Shown here: positions 55,097-64,000 of the stretch, one piece after another | Position numbering within the stretch: the first letter of the stretch is position 1 | Layout of the letters: the number at the start of each line of letters is the position of its first letter | From: Kalaharituber pfeilii | Lineage: Eukaryota > Ascomycota > Pezizomycetes > Pezizales > Pezizaceae | NCBI GenBank assembly: GCA_015179045.1 | Contig: WHUZ01000001.1 | Span: 248,001-312,000, forward strand | Direction: 5' to 3' | Length of the DNA: 64,000 nucleotides | The notes under the pieces: generated by a model | What the model was told of the DNA's origin: nothing | Database searches by the model: none | Seen by the model: only the letters and a program-made list of their open reading frames with translations | Position numbers and translations under genes: made by a program

Positions 55097-55440
55097 TTTG
55101 TATTTTTACACACATAGCCCCGCTTGCAGCACGAAGCCATGGCAGGGTCCCTGGGCAAGCCCTCATAGCCCGGAGACAGGCTCAAAGAAACTTTCTCAGT
55201 ACACGACATCGCCCACCCTACTTTCCGTCCCCCGACCACTAAAACTTAATCCCCGGAAAAGAACCTCTACAGTTCATCCCACTCCTCCCGATTCTCTACC
55301 GTTCGTTTCCAGTTCTTTTCCATGTCTCCCCAGTCTCTAAACCCTTCTAGACGAAATCTCTCCTGACAGCACTGGAAAGCTAAATGCTCCCCAGTCTGTA
55401 CCCCCCCGCACCCGCACTTCTCTGACTCCGCCCATTACCA
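55097..55440 (-). mobile_element. LINE-A 3' end with ORF2 C-terminus
   Basis: The tail ACACATAGCCCCGCTTGCAG, CACGAAGCCATGGCAGGGTC is followed, on the minus strand, by coding sequence CGGVQTGEHLAFQCCQERFR, LEGFRDWGDMEKNWKR ending EEWDEL and stop. C..QTGEHL.F.C is the C-terminal knuckle of fungal LINE ORF2 proteins. It shows that family A, too, is a LINE. The region 55440-55825 has nothing recognised. Confidence 0.82.
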
Positions 55441-55826
55441 CCGACAGGATAGGGATAAAACTAGGAAAGTGGTAGTACGGTGGCTTATGAACGTGGAATC
55501 ATCCCAGAAAGGGAGCAGACAAGTGCAAAAAATTATCCTGGAATATCGGGGGGGGGCGGATACTGCGAGACTAGGATACTGCTAAGACAGGGAGACCCCA
55601 AATAAATTACAAATGGCGCATTGAAGCATCTTGAGTGGGCAAGCAGGAGCGGGGTACAGTATTGGCGAGGGATTGCCAAGCCAAAGTCAATGGTAATTAA
55701 CAGTCAGCGATGCCGGATTGAGAACTGTAATTGAAATTCTATGTATCAGAGGAAGCTACACGCTTACTGCTGGGATTGCTCTAGAGTTCACTGCGAAGGT
55801 TCGCGTTAGTACAGAGCGTGGAATAT

Positions 55827-56408
55827 GGTGCCGGAAGTTAATAATCAACATGTTGTAACATTCCCGGCCAGCATTAGTAAGCAGCACCATATGTGTCATT
55901 TTGCTGCTTGAGCAATCGCGTACCTTTCAGCCACAGTCACTTTACACGGTCGCATTACACGCTCGCTTTACGTCTACAGCTGCCCACGCTCGCACCACTC
56001 ATAGAAGGTTTTTCCAGAGTCTATTGCAGGTCTACGAGAAACTATGCCCAAAGCTCTTTTTTCTATTCAGACATCTCTATTTGGCGTTATTGTAATAAGT
56101 GTCTTCATATTATGCAGGCATATAAGGATGGTCATCAATATGGTACAGAGCCTTCAAAAATCATGTATATATAAGTCACCGGTGAGGAACCCTTTGATGA
56201 CTAATCCATTTGTATGGGGCTTGGCATGTAACATGTGCTACATTTCCTAAGAAAGTAAAAAAACTTTGAACCTTTTCAGTTTTACAACGAATAAAGATTT
56301 TGCTATGAAAATATCATAGAATGATAGAGCATCTCAAATAGTATAGATTTTTGATATTTCTACCTTAGTTCATATCAGGTTGTGGTTGCTGATAGGTTTT
56401 GCGTTGCT
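55827..56408. repeat. Repeat R3, copy 2 (empty site for the pogo-like element)
   Basis: It matches 44009-44036 joined to 47147-47700. The target dinucleotide reads TG here where the occupied copy has TA on both sides. The first 64 bp are bounded by TA-TGGTGC and GCACCA-TA and may be a small MITE on their own. Confidence 0.85.
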
Positions 56409-56439
56409 ATGAGAGAAGAGATTAGAGCCGGGGGAGCTT

Positions 56440-56800
56440 TTTTTTTTTTTTTTCTCCCTATCACATAACCCCGCTTCCCGCTATTCGCTATGTAGGGTCC
56501 CTGGACCAAAGTCCTTATGGCGCGGAAGCAGGCACCTGTGCAACTACCTACATAAACGTCCCCTATATCATTAGAACAAAAACAACTTTACCAATGCGAC
56601 ACCAGCAACTCCTCTTCAGCTGCCCCTCCTCCTTCCCCATCCTTCCCCATCCACTTCCATCCTACCCTAGGGTGCTTTCCCTTTTTCCTTTGTACCCACT
56701 CTGTCCCGCTCATATGATTCCGAGTGCAGCCATCTCCCCGACAAACCTTACCTTTGCTGGTTTTTGGACCATCTGATTCTACCTCCCCTTTTAGGTAGAT
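56440..56800 (-). mobile_element. LINE-A 3' fragment, diverged
   Basis: T-tract, CTATCACATAACCCCGCTTC, CCGCTATTCGCTATGTAGGG, TCCCTGGACCAAAGTCC. It then loses similarity in a CT-rich stretch. No target duplication was found. Confidence 0.65.
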
Positions 56801-56818
56801 TACTACGGAGCTGGTCTT

Positions 56819-56871
56819 TTTTTTTTTTTAAATATCATTTCTCCCATGCCGCCCTGCGGGCTATGGCGATA
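56819..56871 (-). mobile_element. LINE-B hairpin-only micro-insertion
   Basis: T-tract, AAATATCATTTCTCCCATGC, CGCCCTGCGGGCTATGGCGA. Direct repeats CGGAGCTGGTCTT (56806-56818) and CCGAGCTAGTCTT (56872-56884) flank it with two differences. The outer hairpin stem is damaged, the inner one is GCCC/GGGC. Confidence 0.8.
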
Positions 56872-56884
56872 CCGAGCTAGTCTT

Positions 56885-59515
56885 CTTCCCTTCCCTCCTT
56901 TCCTTCTTCAACAACCATTGGCCTGCAACTATAGTCCCCCATCCATGTTCGCCTTCTCCATCCAGTCCCTAACCTTTCCCAGCTTTTTGTTGTTGCAACT
57001 CCATAGCTGGGAGAGCTGTGCAGATACGAAATGCAAAGGGTCCGAAGTAAGGTGTTATGACAGGTTGGAGACATCGGACATTGGTTCGCCTTCGCCATAT
57101 CCCACGGAAAAGATGCGAGCCATGATACCAAAGATGGAAACCGAACAGAAATGTTCTGAGGGTGTCGTGGCATTAGGTAGTGTGGTGTGCTGAGCTGAAA
57201 AAGTACATTACCTAGTGCGAGGCAGCATCCAGTGGAGTGCTTGGCAGAGGCGGACATTTGGCGAGAAGCTACAGTAACCGCTTCGCAGGTTGGCAGTACT
57301 TTACCTACCTATCTAGTCTCGTAACCAGACTTAGTCAGCGTCGCTACCTTTCTACCTTTTGGTGCAATGGATCGTTTGGCTATGACCCACAACAAAAGGC
57401 GCCGGCAGCGCTGGTGTGGAGAAAGGTTATAGCCAAAGGAGCGCCGGGCGCTGCTAGCCCTCCTACCCCGGGAAGGATGGGAGGAAGAGCTTGTGGAGCC
57501 ATTGAAGCTGACAACTGTGAGGCGGTGTATCTTTCCCCAAAGCATACATGTACCACTAGGTGTCTTTTTATTTGTTCCGTATCGAAGGAGATGATTGCAA
57601 AGGTGGTGCAGAAGTTTGGGGAGCTACACCGGACAGGGACATGGAAGGCAAGAGAAGGAAAGTTAATGGGGATGCAGTTGACGATTTTTAGCACAAGACC
57701 AGCGCCGGAGGTAGAGGTGATGAGGATGCAGAGGGGAGCATGCAGGAGGTGGGCATAGATGAGTGTAGAAGGGAGGTTGGGGAGGGGGAGGTAGAGAGGT
57801 AGATGAGCGAGTATAATGGGTTATACAATAAAAAGCCTATTTGGAAATGCGCATTATCATACATCATCGTTTCCTATGAGCCAACCAAGCTCTCCGCTAT
57901 TAGCTAACAAAAAACGGAACCGAAACTTTGTTTTTGTTTTATTTCCACGTCAGTCGGTTCGGTGGTGCTATCGATCATTTATTGCAAACCCATCATATTG
58001 TAACAGCAGCTAAGAAAAAGTACAATCGCTAAGTCCCCTTCTTTCCATCCGTCCATTCTTTTCATTTTCTTTTGTTTTCTCCTACTTGTCTCCTAGTCCC
58101 CTGTTTAAAGCTTTTCGTACTCTCTTTCACTCCCCTTCCATCTTTCTGACCTTTACCCCGTAAGTTTACCATTTCCGGATTCGCGTCGCTGAAGCGGCAG
58201 GTTGTCGGAGCTGTGGCTGAGGAAGCCGTCGGAGGATGCTTCCTGTCACAACTGTCGGAGAAGGGCGTGTGATTGAGGATGGGGGGTGCGCGGTGAATTT
58301 AAGGAGCGTGGGTTTTGTCTACTTTTGTGAACTGACTTATTCCTTAGTCGAATAGGAGTGCTTATTGTCTCTAGTTGGGGAGGTAACAACAAGCGCCATG
58401 GAGAGGTATAGAATTGAGGGCTCCGGTTCGACTCTCATTTCCAGCTGGAGAAGAGGGTTATCTCGCATCTTATTCAATTCGATAGTCCGAAATGCTCCGA
58501 TTCCGGTAAACCTCATTGGGAGTTAGACTAGCGAGGATCAATTGAATGGGAAGTTGGAAACCGGGGCAAATATTTTTCGGATGAGCCTTTCATTTGCACA
58601 TGAAATTTTAAGAACACGTCGGGGAGTTGAAAACCAGTGCAACTTGTTTGAATTTTTGCGGCCAAGAAATTCTAGCATTTTATTCTCTCCAAATACAGTC
58701 ACTGGTCAAAAATCTTGGTGAAAGGGATCTGAGCACCAAGCGGCCATTTGAACAAAAATTGAGATATCTCCACAAGAAGCGATCCAATTAACCTACAACT
58801 TAAACTGGTGATAGTGTAAGCAGTATGGTTTATGCTACAGTACAGGACATACTTATAGCACACTGATTGCAGTGTAATATCTACAAAAAGTTATTGAATA
58901 CTAGGTATTCCATACAAAAACTGTGAATTTTTGAAATGCAATGTATCTTTCGCACCACAACTAGATAAACTAACAGGATTTTTTCTATGATAGATACTAC
59001 CTGAAACTTCATGGTTCCGGTTGTAGAACAAATGTTGGGGTCATGTGGCTGCCGAGATAAAATCGCAAACTTCAAAGAATGCCAAGATTGCCAAATTCCT
59101 ATACAAAATTGTCATTTTAGGGTCAAACTGGAAATAAATAGCTCCACACAGAACCTGCAACACAATATAAAAAATATCAAAAATATGAAATAAGATGGAC
59201 TCAATATGTATTTTCATAGCAAAATTTACTAGCCTTAAAAATATTCTCCTTGTATGGAACTACACTATTATGTAGAGAGAATTTAGGTAAAAAATGCTAG
59301 AATTTGCTCCTGATTTATTGGTCCATATAATTGACTACTACTATTCTCATGATTGCTGCATGTGATATGCAAGACCATAGACACGATGTGTCATGTATTC
59401 ATTTGTCATACATCATGTTTTTTTGATGTTTCTGTCTCTACGTTCTTTACTCTTGATACTTCTACATTATCGTTGAATCCGTAACACTAGACAATAAGCG
59501 GCGTTACATGATGCT
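56885..59515. other. Gene-poor stretch
   Basis: The longest frame (57237-57758) has no recognised domain and low-complexity parts. Near 57333 the word CTACCTTTTGGTGCAA matches, inverted, part of the long intron of receptor 2 (about 49030-49060). Near 58697, ACAGTCACTGGTCAAAAATC looks like a Tc1-type end but no partner was found. I see no gene I can support. Confidence 0.5.
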
Positions 59516-59527
59516 AATGGCATTATT

Positions 59528-59641
59528 ATTATTATTATTATTATTATTTTTATTTTTTTATTTTTTTTTTTTAATATCATTACTCGCTTGCCGCCCTAAG
59601 GGCTATGGCGAGGTTGTAGTTACATACATAATGATCTTTGT
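59528..59641 (-). mobile_element. LINE-B tail with target duplication
   Basis: An ATT-rich tract, AATATCATTACTCGCTTGCC, GCCCTAAGGGCTATGGCGAG, then about 35 nt of 3' UTR. Perfect 12-bp repeats AATGGCATTATT lie at 59516-59527 and 59642-59653. Confidence 0.87.
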
Positions 59642-59833
59642 AATGGCATTATTGGACTGGCTGCACGGCGACTATCATGACGATTTTTATGCTGATACAT
59701 ACAATAATAATAAGTGTATACTTGGATTTTGATTCGTTGCAGCATACAACGTGGAAATGCAGTCGTCAAAGTCGTCAGTTGCACTCAGATCTTACCCTAT
59801 GTCCAAGAAGCATTCGCCGTACACATGGACGAC

Positions 59834-59892
59834 ATCTCGCCATAGCCCGTAGGGCAGCATGCGAGTAATGATATTAGAAAAAAACAAAAAAA
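59834..59892 (+). mobile_element. LINE-B hairpin-only micro-insertion, sense
   Basis: ATCTCGCCATAGCCCGTAGG, GCAGCATGCGAGTAATGATA, TT and an A-rich tract. Direct repeats ACACATGGACGAC (59821-59833) and ACATATGGATGAC (59893-59905) differ by two transitions. The body is 42 nt. From 59910 to 60420 no gene is supported. Confidence 0.82.
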
Positions 59893-60425
59893 ACATATGG
59901 ATGACCCTATATTTCAAGTTTGGACACCCCTAGTGTGCGAGAATTACGCGCCCCCAAGCGCCACTCTGGCAGCTTGTGGCACACTGTCTGTACATTAGAG
60001 GAACAAAGTTTAAGCACGAACGGGCAGCCAAACTATATTAGGTGCCGAAGTGCGTATGTTATATAGCAATCGGCAATAGTTGCCGATTTAAATTGCTAGC
60101 CAAGTGAATTATTAGGTGATGTTGTCCCAACTTGGATCCGGCAACGCGGCAAGAATTTGGAGAGGGTAAATAAGTCCAAAAAAATGATGACGCGAGGAGT
60201 TGAACTCGCCATTACATTTAAAAGCATTGACTAATAACCAAGAAGTTATAATCCTGCCAGTTTCTCATGCTTCAACTGCTTCGGGCCTCTGTAATTTGCT
60301 TTGTTACGGCTTTTGCTGAGCAATATATGCCTTTGCGTCATACGGGGTGCAAGCTATTGGCAGTACAGCGCAAGCCGCCTAGCATGAGACTGCTTGAACA
60401 GGCAAATTTACAGTTGCATGACCTT

Positions 60426-60486
60426 TTTTTTTTTGCGGGGGAGGTCACGTAACCCAACATACAGGGGACTCGCGTATGGCAGGGAA
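60426..60486 (-). mobile_element. LINE-A tail-only micro-insertion
   Basis: T-tract, GGTCACGTAACCCAACATAC, AGGGGACTCGCGTATGGCAG, GGA. Direct repeats GTTGCATGACCTT (60413-60425) and GTCGCATGACCTT (60487-60499) differ at one base. Confidence 0.83.
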
Positions 60487-60589
60487 GTCGCATGACCTTA
60501 CCCATTTGCGGTAGAGTTAGTAACCCATCACACTGATGAGCGGTTATGCAACCGGACTATATCAACCGGGCTCCTGCCTGTGGCACCAT

Positions 60590-60860
60590 TATTTTTTTTT
60601 TATTTTTTCTTTTTTTATTATCATTACTCGCATGCCGCCCTATGGGCTATGCTAAATACATGAAATTGAGTATATAAGGAAAAGTGAAGAAAGTGAAAAT
60701 CGCCCTGTTTCCTATCTCCCTGCCCAATCCATTAATTCCCACAGCTTGTCTCTGTCTTCGTCCTTGTCTGTCTTTGGGTGGCGGAGGTCGTCAATGCCTC
60801 GGGGGCATTTCTGTTTCCACACCCGGCAGTTCGTCAATACGTGTTGTGTCGTCTCGGCTT
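60590..60860 (-). mobile_element. LINE-B 3' fragment with ORF2 end
   Basis: The tail ATCATTACTCGCATGCCGCC, CTATGGGCTATG is followed on the minus strand by coding sequence TTQHVLTNCRVWKQKCPRGI ending LWELMDWAGR and stop, the same C-terminus as the LINE at 35206. Flanking repeats GCCTGTGGCACCAT lie at 60576-60589 and 60861-60874. Confidence 0.87.
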
Positions 60861-60960
60861 GCCTGTGGCACCATAAGGACATAGGATGTATGTACTCAAG
60901 TAAGTTGGGCTTCTGATACTAGGCTCGATATACAGAGTAACCCTCGCTCACCAAGTAGCC

Positions 60961-61080
60961 TTTTTTTTTTTTTTGATCAAAAAAAACTTGGCCTCGTAAC
61001 CCCGCATACAGACTACCAGCCTATGGCAGGGACCCATGTCCCCAGGTCAGGTTATGAATAAAGCAACTAACTACATAGTC
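60961..61080 (-). mobile_element. LINE-A tail, variant
   Basis: T-tract, GATCAAAAAAAACTTGGCCT, CGTAACCCCGCATACAGACT, ACCAGCCTATGGCAGGGACC. It is the same variant as 17617-17683 (sense). Confidence 0.75.
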
Positions 61081-61179
61081 AGACTACTAACTGCTTACGC
61101 ATGTCAAGTTGTCATGATAATCTTCGGGCAGTGTCACAGAGTTTAGGTATTGTAGGTGCGAAACTGAGAAGGTGGAATA

Positions 61180-61582
61180 ACAGGAGGCAGACCCACTACT
61201 CGCCCTATTGACCAGGCTGGAAGAGAGGGATTAGTTCACTTTTCATTTAGACCGCCACGTCTTCATCCTTACTTTACCTATCTCCTTTTCGTTATTCCCC
61301 TGCATCTCCCCTATTTCCTTATTACTACTTCGCTATTACATGTAACTACACCTCGCCATAGCCCATAGGGCCTACCCGCATCACGTACGAGAATCGCGGG
61401 CTCTACATGTAGTTAGACGGTAGTTACTTTTATTGTCTCTCTTTAATATATACCTCGCCATAGCCCATCGGGCGGCACGCGAGTACTGATATAAAAAAAA
61501 AAAAAAAAAAAAATATCCCATAGGGCGGCACCGAGTGCTGATATAAATAAAGGAAGGAAAAAAAAAAAAAAAAAAAAAAAGA
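61180..61582 (+). mobile_element. LINE-B 3' fragment containing a second LINE-B tail
   Basis: Outer duplication GAGAAGGTGGAATA lies at 61166-61179 and 61583-61596, present once in the copy at 14507. The outer hairpin is cut at 61371 by an inner insertion, 61372-61513, with duplication TAGCCCATAGGGC (61359-61371) and TATCCCATAGGGC (61514-61526). The inner one ends CCTCGCCATAGCCCATCGGG, CGGCACGCGAGTACTGATAT and poly(A). Confidence 0.9.
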
Positions 61583-61656
61583 GAGAAGGTGGAATAGAGC
61601 AGATATTGACTACGAAAAGTGGAAGGAGAATGTAGTATTCTCTGCTTTGGTAGGAC

Positions 61657-61971
61657 TGTGGTATAATATAAGTGAGGCATACGATAAGACTGAATTGCTT
61701 AATGATCTATCTAATACAATGCGACGCTTCCAGACCCATATATATAGACAGAGAAATACATAACACGAAGTTGCGTACAAAGACAATATACCATGAAAGC
61801 TAAGTGTATGGAGGGTGCACAGCCCATCTCACGGCCCCCACGGACATCTGGCAGTGTAAGTCAACTCCGATGAGATCAACCCATCATGTCCGATCGGTTA
61901 TTTTATATCCGACCCGGACATTACAGCTGACCTCTCGGGTCGTACACCTTAGCTAGTCATGGTTTCCAACA
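61657..61971 (-). mobile_element. Solo LTR, second copy
   Basis: On the minus strand it starts TGTTGGAAACCATGACTAGC and ends ATTATACCACA. The duplication AGGAC lies at 61652-61656 and 61972-61976, and the disrupted repeat resumes as in the copy at 14571. It shares CAACTTCGTGTTAT and TATATATATGGGTCTGGAAG with the solo LTR in receptor 2. Confidence 0.92.
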
Positions 61972-62503
61972 AGGACGTGTGAGTTAGATTCGGCAGGCGC
62001 TCACCCGTACGTAGATGATCAGAACGAGAACACAGAAAACAGAACACAGAACACAGCTACAGGAGACAGTTAGAAACAAATAGCACTGCATAGTGAACTG
62101 AACTCTCCAATGAAATAACTCCTCCAGCGCACAGGCTCAAACTGGTGAATTTGCGCGAACTGGTCGGCCTGAACCGGCCTCAATTGCCTTGGGCCGACCT
62201 GAATAGCCTGAACCATCCTGAACGGCCTGCATGTTTCAGGCCGGCCCAGGCCATCAAAAGCTCCGCCTCAGGAAGTTCCGGGCCTGCCAAGCCAGGCGGA
62301 TGATCGGCAGCCTGGCCGGTTGCGTGACACCGAGTATTACTCATACAATCATTGGGTTTATATTCTTTTTGGGTCACCGCAATGATTTTAATCCATAGCA
62401 GCCACAAGACGCATCCCTATAGTGGCCGCATCCTTAGTGGATCCTTCGGGACTGAAATCAGGAAGCTCGGCGAAATTGCATAAGCCTGCAGTCGGGTTTT
62501 CAC

Positions 62504-62545
62504 ATCATTTTTTTTTTTTTTTTTTTATATCATTACTCGCATGCC
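62504..62545 (-). mobile_element. LINE-B tail truncated within the hairpin
   Basis: T-tract, TATATCATTACTCGCATGCC, GCCC, then unrelated sequence. Weak direct repeats (TTCACATCAT and TTCACAGTAT) may mark the target. Confidence 0.6.
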
Positions 62546-62654
62546 GCCCTTCACAGTATTTAGGTTCAGTCGGCTTTTTCAACGATGCATCCGGCATAGC
62601 GGCAATGACTTCACGGGCATGTAGGAGAGATGCGTTAATTTGAAAATACCTTTT

Positions 62655-62750
62655 GCGGCAGGCGAGGCGATGTGAGGCGAGGCAGTGTGAAGTGAGGCAG
62701 TGTGAGGCGAGCGGTGTGAGCCGAAGCAATACCGGTGAGTCGGGGTGAGG
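62655..62750. repeat. GAGGCAGTGTGAGGCGA short tandem repeat
   Basis: Units of about 8-18 bp built from GAGGCGA, GTGTGAG and GAGGCAG. Non-coding. Confidence 0.75.
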
Positions 62751-62870
62751 CTCTGTGTTCAATTTTTTAATGGGATTTCGAGATTCCAATCTATCCTTGC
62801 ATACCAGGCATGAGGAAGGGCATGGGTTAAATTAGGGGCCGCTTTAAGCGTATTTTCTATTTTTTCCCTT

Positions 62871-62925
62871 TTTTTATTCAATATCATTACTCGTATACCG
62901 CCCCATGGGCTATGACCAGAAAGCA
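62871..62925 (-). mobile_element. LINE-B tail, decayed
   Basis: TTTTTTTATTCAATATCATT, ACTCGTATACCGCCCCATGG, GCTATGACC. No clear duplication. From 62930 to 63315 only the promoter side of the esterase gene is present; no motif is called. Confidence 0.7.
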
Positions 62926-63315
62926 TACATAGCCAGCATCGCTTATCTCTGCTTACATACAACCAGAAAAGGCACTGTACAGAGACGTTTCGGGCCTAGG
63001 GACATGCAGCTCGGCGTCCAATCGGGACGAGATAGGTATATGGAGTACATTTGCGGTTGGAGGAATATGGTATAGCTGATTTCAGGGATGTTGCTTCCTC
63101 AATGACCCGAGCAGCAAAATTAATGATTATCGTTCACCGTGTTATCATCATTCGGCAGCCTGCATGCTAGGGATTATGTTGGCCGTCTGCGGAAAACTGT
63201 ATATATACTGGTAGATAGCCCCCTCATGAATTGGAATTGCCAGTGTGCGCTTAGTTTTGAGTACTCCTCCAAAATCATCAAGGCGGAAGCCTAAACACAA
63301 CCGTTTGAGCCCACC

Positions 63316-64000
63316 ATGCGTCTGGCTTTGAGCACCTCCTGCGTCTCCTCTCTCGCTCTTCTGCTTGCTCTCCCTCTCTGCCTGGCCGTCGCCGCACCAA
63401 CTCCCACCGTCACCGCTCCCTCCGGCAAGATCGTCGGCCAACCCGGCCGGCTCGACCCCAGCGTGTATGAGTTCCTCGGCATCCCATACGCGCAGCCCCC
63501 AACTGGCACCCTTCGTTTCCGCCCGCCCGTGCGGCTCCCGAACCGCTCTCCTGAATCCGCTCCCTTCGTCGCAACGAAATTTGGCCTCTCATGTCCTAGC
63601 CTCCCGGTGGATTTCGGGCCTGGCAATCCATACAACTTTACAGGGACGGCTGAGGGGGAGGACTGCCTCAGCTTAAATGTCTGGACCAAGCCTGGGAGGG
63701 CTAATGCCCCCGTCATGGTGTGGATCTATGGCGGAGGGTACATCCTCGGTGGAACTGACACGCTCATGTACGATGGAACGCAATTTGCCGCCAATCATGA
63801 AGTGGTGCTGGTTTCTGTAAAGTGATTGACCCCCTCCCGTGAAACTTGTCTCTGCATCAATCCCATTCCCTTCCATTGACTGATGACTAACTAATGTCGC
63901 CAACCCCAGCTACCGCACGAACGTCTTCGGCTTCCCCAACTCCCCCGCGGTCGGTGTCGAGAATCTTGGCATCCTGGACCAACGTCTGGCCCTCGAGTGG
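63316..64000 (+). CDS. Secreted type-B carboxylesterase/lipase, 5' part
   Basis: Exon 1 is 63316-63821. The intron 63822-63909 (GTGATT to CCAG, 88 nt) joins LVSV to NYRTNVFGFPNSPAVGVENL at phase 2. Exon 2 runs off the window. A signal peptide is clear (MRLALSTSCVSSLALLLALP, LCLAVAAPT). Family motifs: YEFLGIPYAQPPTGTLRF, EDCLSLNVW, PVMVWIYGGGYILGG (oxyanion hole GGG) and ILDQRLALEW, just before where the catalytic Ser elbow would be. The enzyme hydrolyses carboxylic esters outside the cell; the substrate cannot be told. It has no lesion in the visible part and is the best candidate for an intact host gene here. Confidence 0.93.

Larger units (their letters stand above)
61129..62331. repeat. 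Interspersed hAT-like repeat copy with three nested insertions
   Basis: It starts CAGTGTCACAGAG and ends near GCGTGACACCG after a GGCC-rich array (62160-62330) with CCTGGCCGGTT, like the right end of the complete hAT at 23012. The interior matches 14490-14800 in order. LINE-B (61180-61582, itself carrying another LINE-B) and a solo LTR (61657-61971) interrupt it. Confidence 0.75.

Noticed and set aside
57237..57758. 173-aa plus-strand frame
   Set aside because: No domain, no homologous copy in the window and no splice or neighbour support; its start lies in repeat-like sequence.
58690..58790. Tc1-like terminal sequence ACAGTCACTGGTCAAAAATC
   Set aside because: No inverted partner or flanking TA pair was found within the window.
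60183..60259. tRNA-like segment on the minus strand with a GCGAG..TTCAACT..CTCGC arm
   Set aside because: The T-arm loop is one base too long and I could not form acceptor, D and anticodon stems around it. It may be a degenerate tRNA or an organelle-derived piece, but it is not supportable as a gene.

Overview
The window looks like a transposon-rich stretch of a filamentous fungal chromosome, probably an ascomycete. The basis is short GT-AG introns (42-88 nt, often with CTAAC or GCTAAC branch sites), STAND/NLR genes of fungal architecture, a GH28 polygalacturonase, a secreted type-B carboxylesterase, and many low-copy-divergent transposons. No rRNA, convincing tRNA, CRISPR or phage feature was seen. 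The species was not identified; a Pezizomycete-like genome is only a guess.

Layout. 1-4420: two diverged satellite arrays (about 27-bp units in a 6-unit, about 163-bp higher-order period) around a two-exon gene of unknown function. 4600-10500: a decayed Helitron (Gln-rich N-terminus, Rep, PIF1-like helicase) with a convergent broken ORF behind it. 10500-25200: a repeat sea with a broken NLR copy (12290-13588), a foldback/palindrome cluster (12004-12290), an ORF1-only LINE, a gag-bearing LTR fragment, a 983-bp hAT element with exact 8-bp target duplication, and several very short retro-insertions. 25467-26672: a coiled-coil plus beta-trefoil gene. 29558-34485: one GH28 gene cut into four pieces by a MULE (perfect 53-bp TIRs), a hAT composite and a 50-bp hairpin insertion. 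35127-37280: a LINE family A end carrying an inserted LINE family B end (RNase H) and a Tc1/mariner MITE. 37516-42258: NLR-ankyrin gene 1, its end split by a LINE tail. 44037-47146: a 3.1-kb pogo-like transposon with an empty-site copy at 55827. 48054-54113: NLR-ankyrin gene 2, split by a solo LTR. 54120-63300: gene-poor, with nested LINE tails, a second solo LTR and hAT-like repeats. 63316-64000: start of a carboxylesterase gene running off the window.

Two LINE families explain much of the clutter. Family B (RNase H plus C-terminal zinc knuckle) ends in a conserved bipartite hairpin, CTCGC..GCCC..GGGC..GCGAG, then TAATGATAT and poly(A). Family A ends in CCCTGCCATGGC..GCGGGGTTAYGTGAT and poly(A). 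The most striking observation is that both tails also occur alone, as insertions carrying only about 22-45 nt of body plus an A-tract, flanked by 9-15 bp target-site duplications. At least a dozen are visible, one of them inside the GH28 gene. They look like hairpin-only retroposons mobilised by LINE machinery.

The genes do not form one pathway. The cellular cargo is STAND immune-type receptors, a secreted pectinase, a secreted esterase and a beta-trefoil protein, in a compartment being broken up by transposons.
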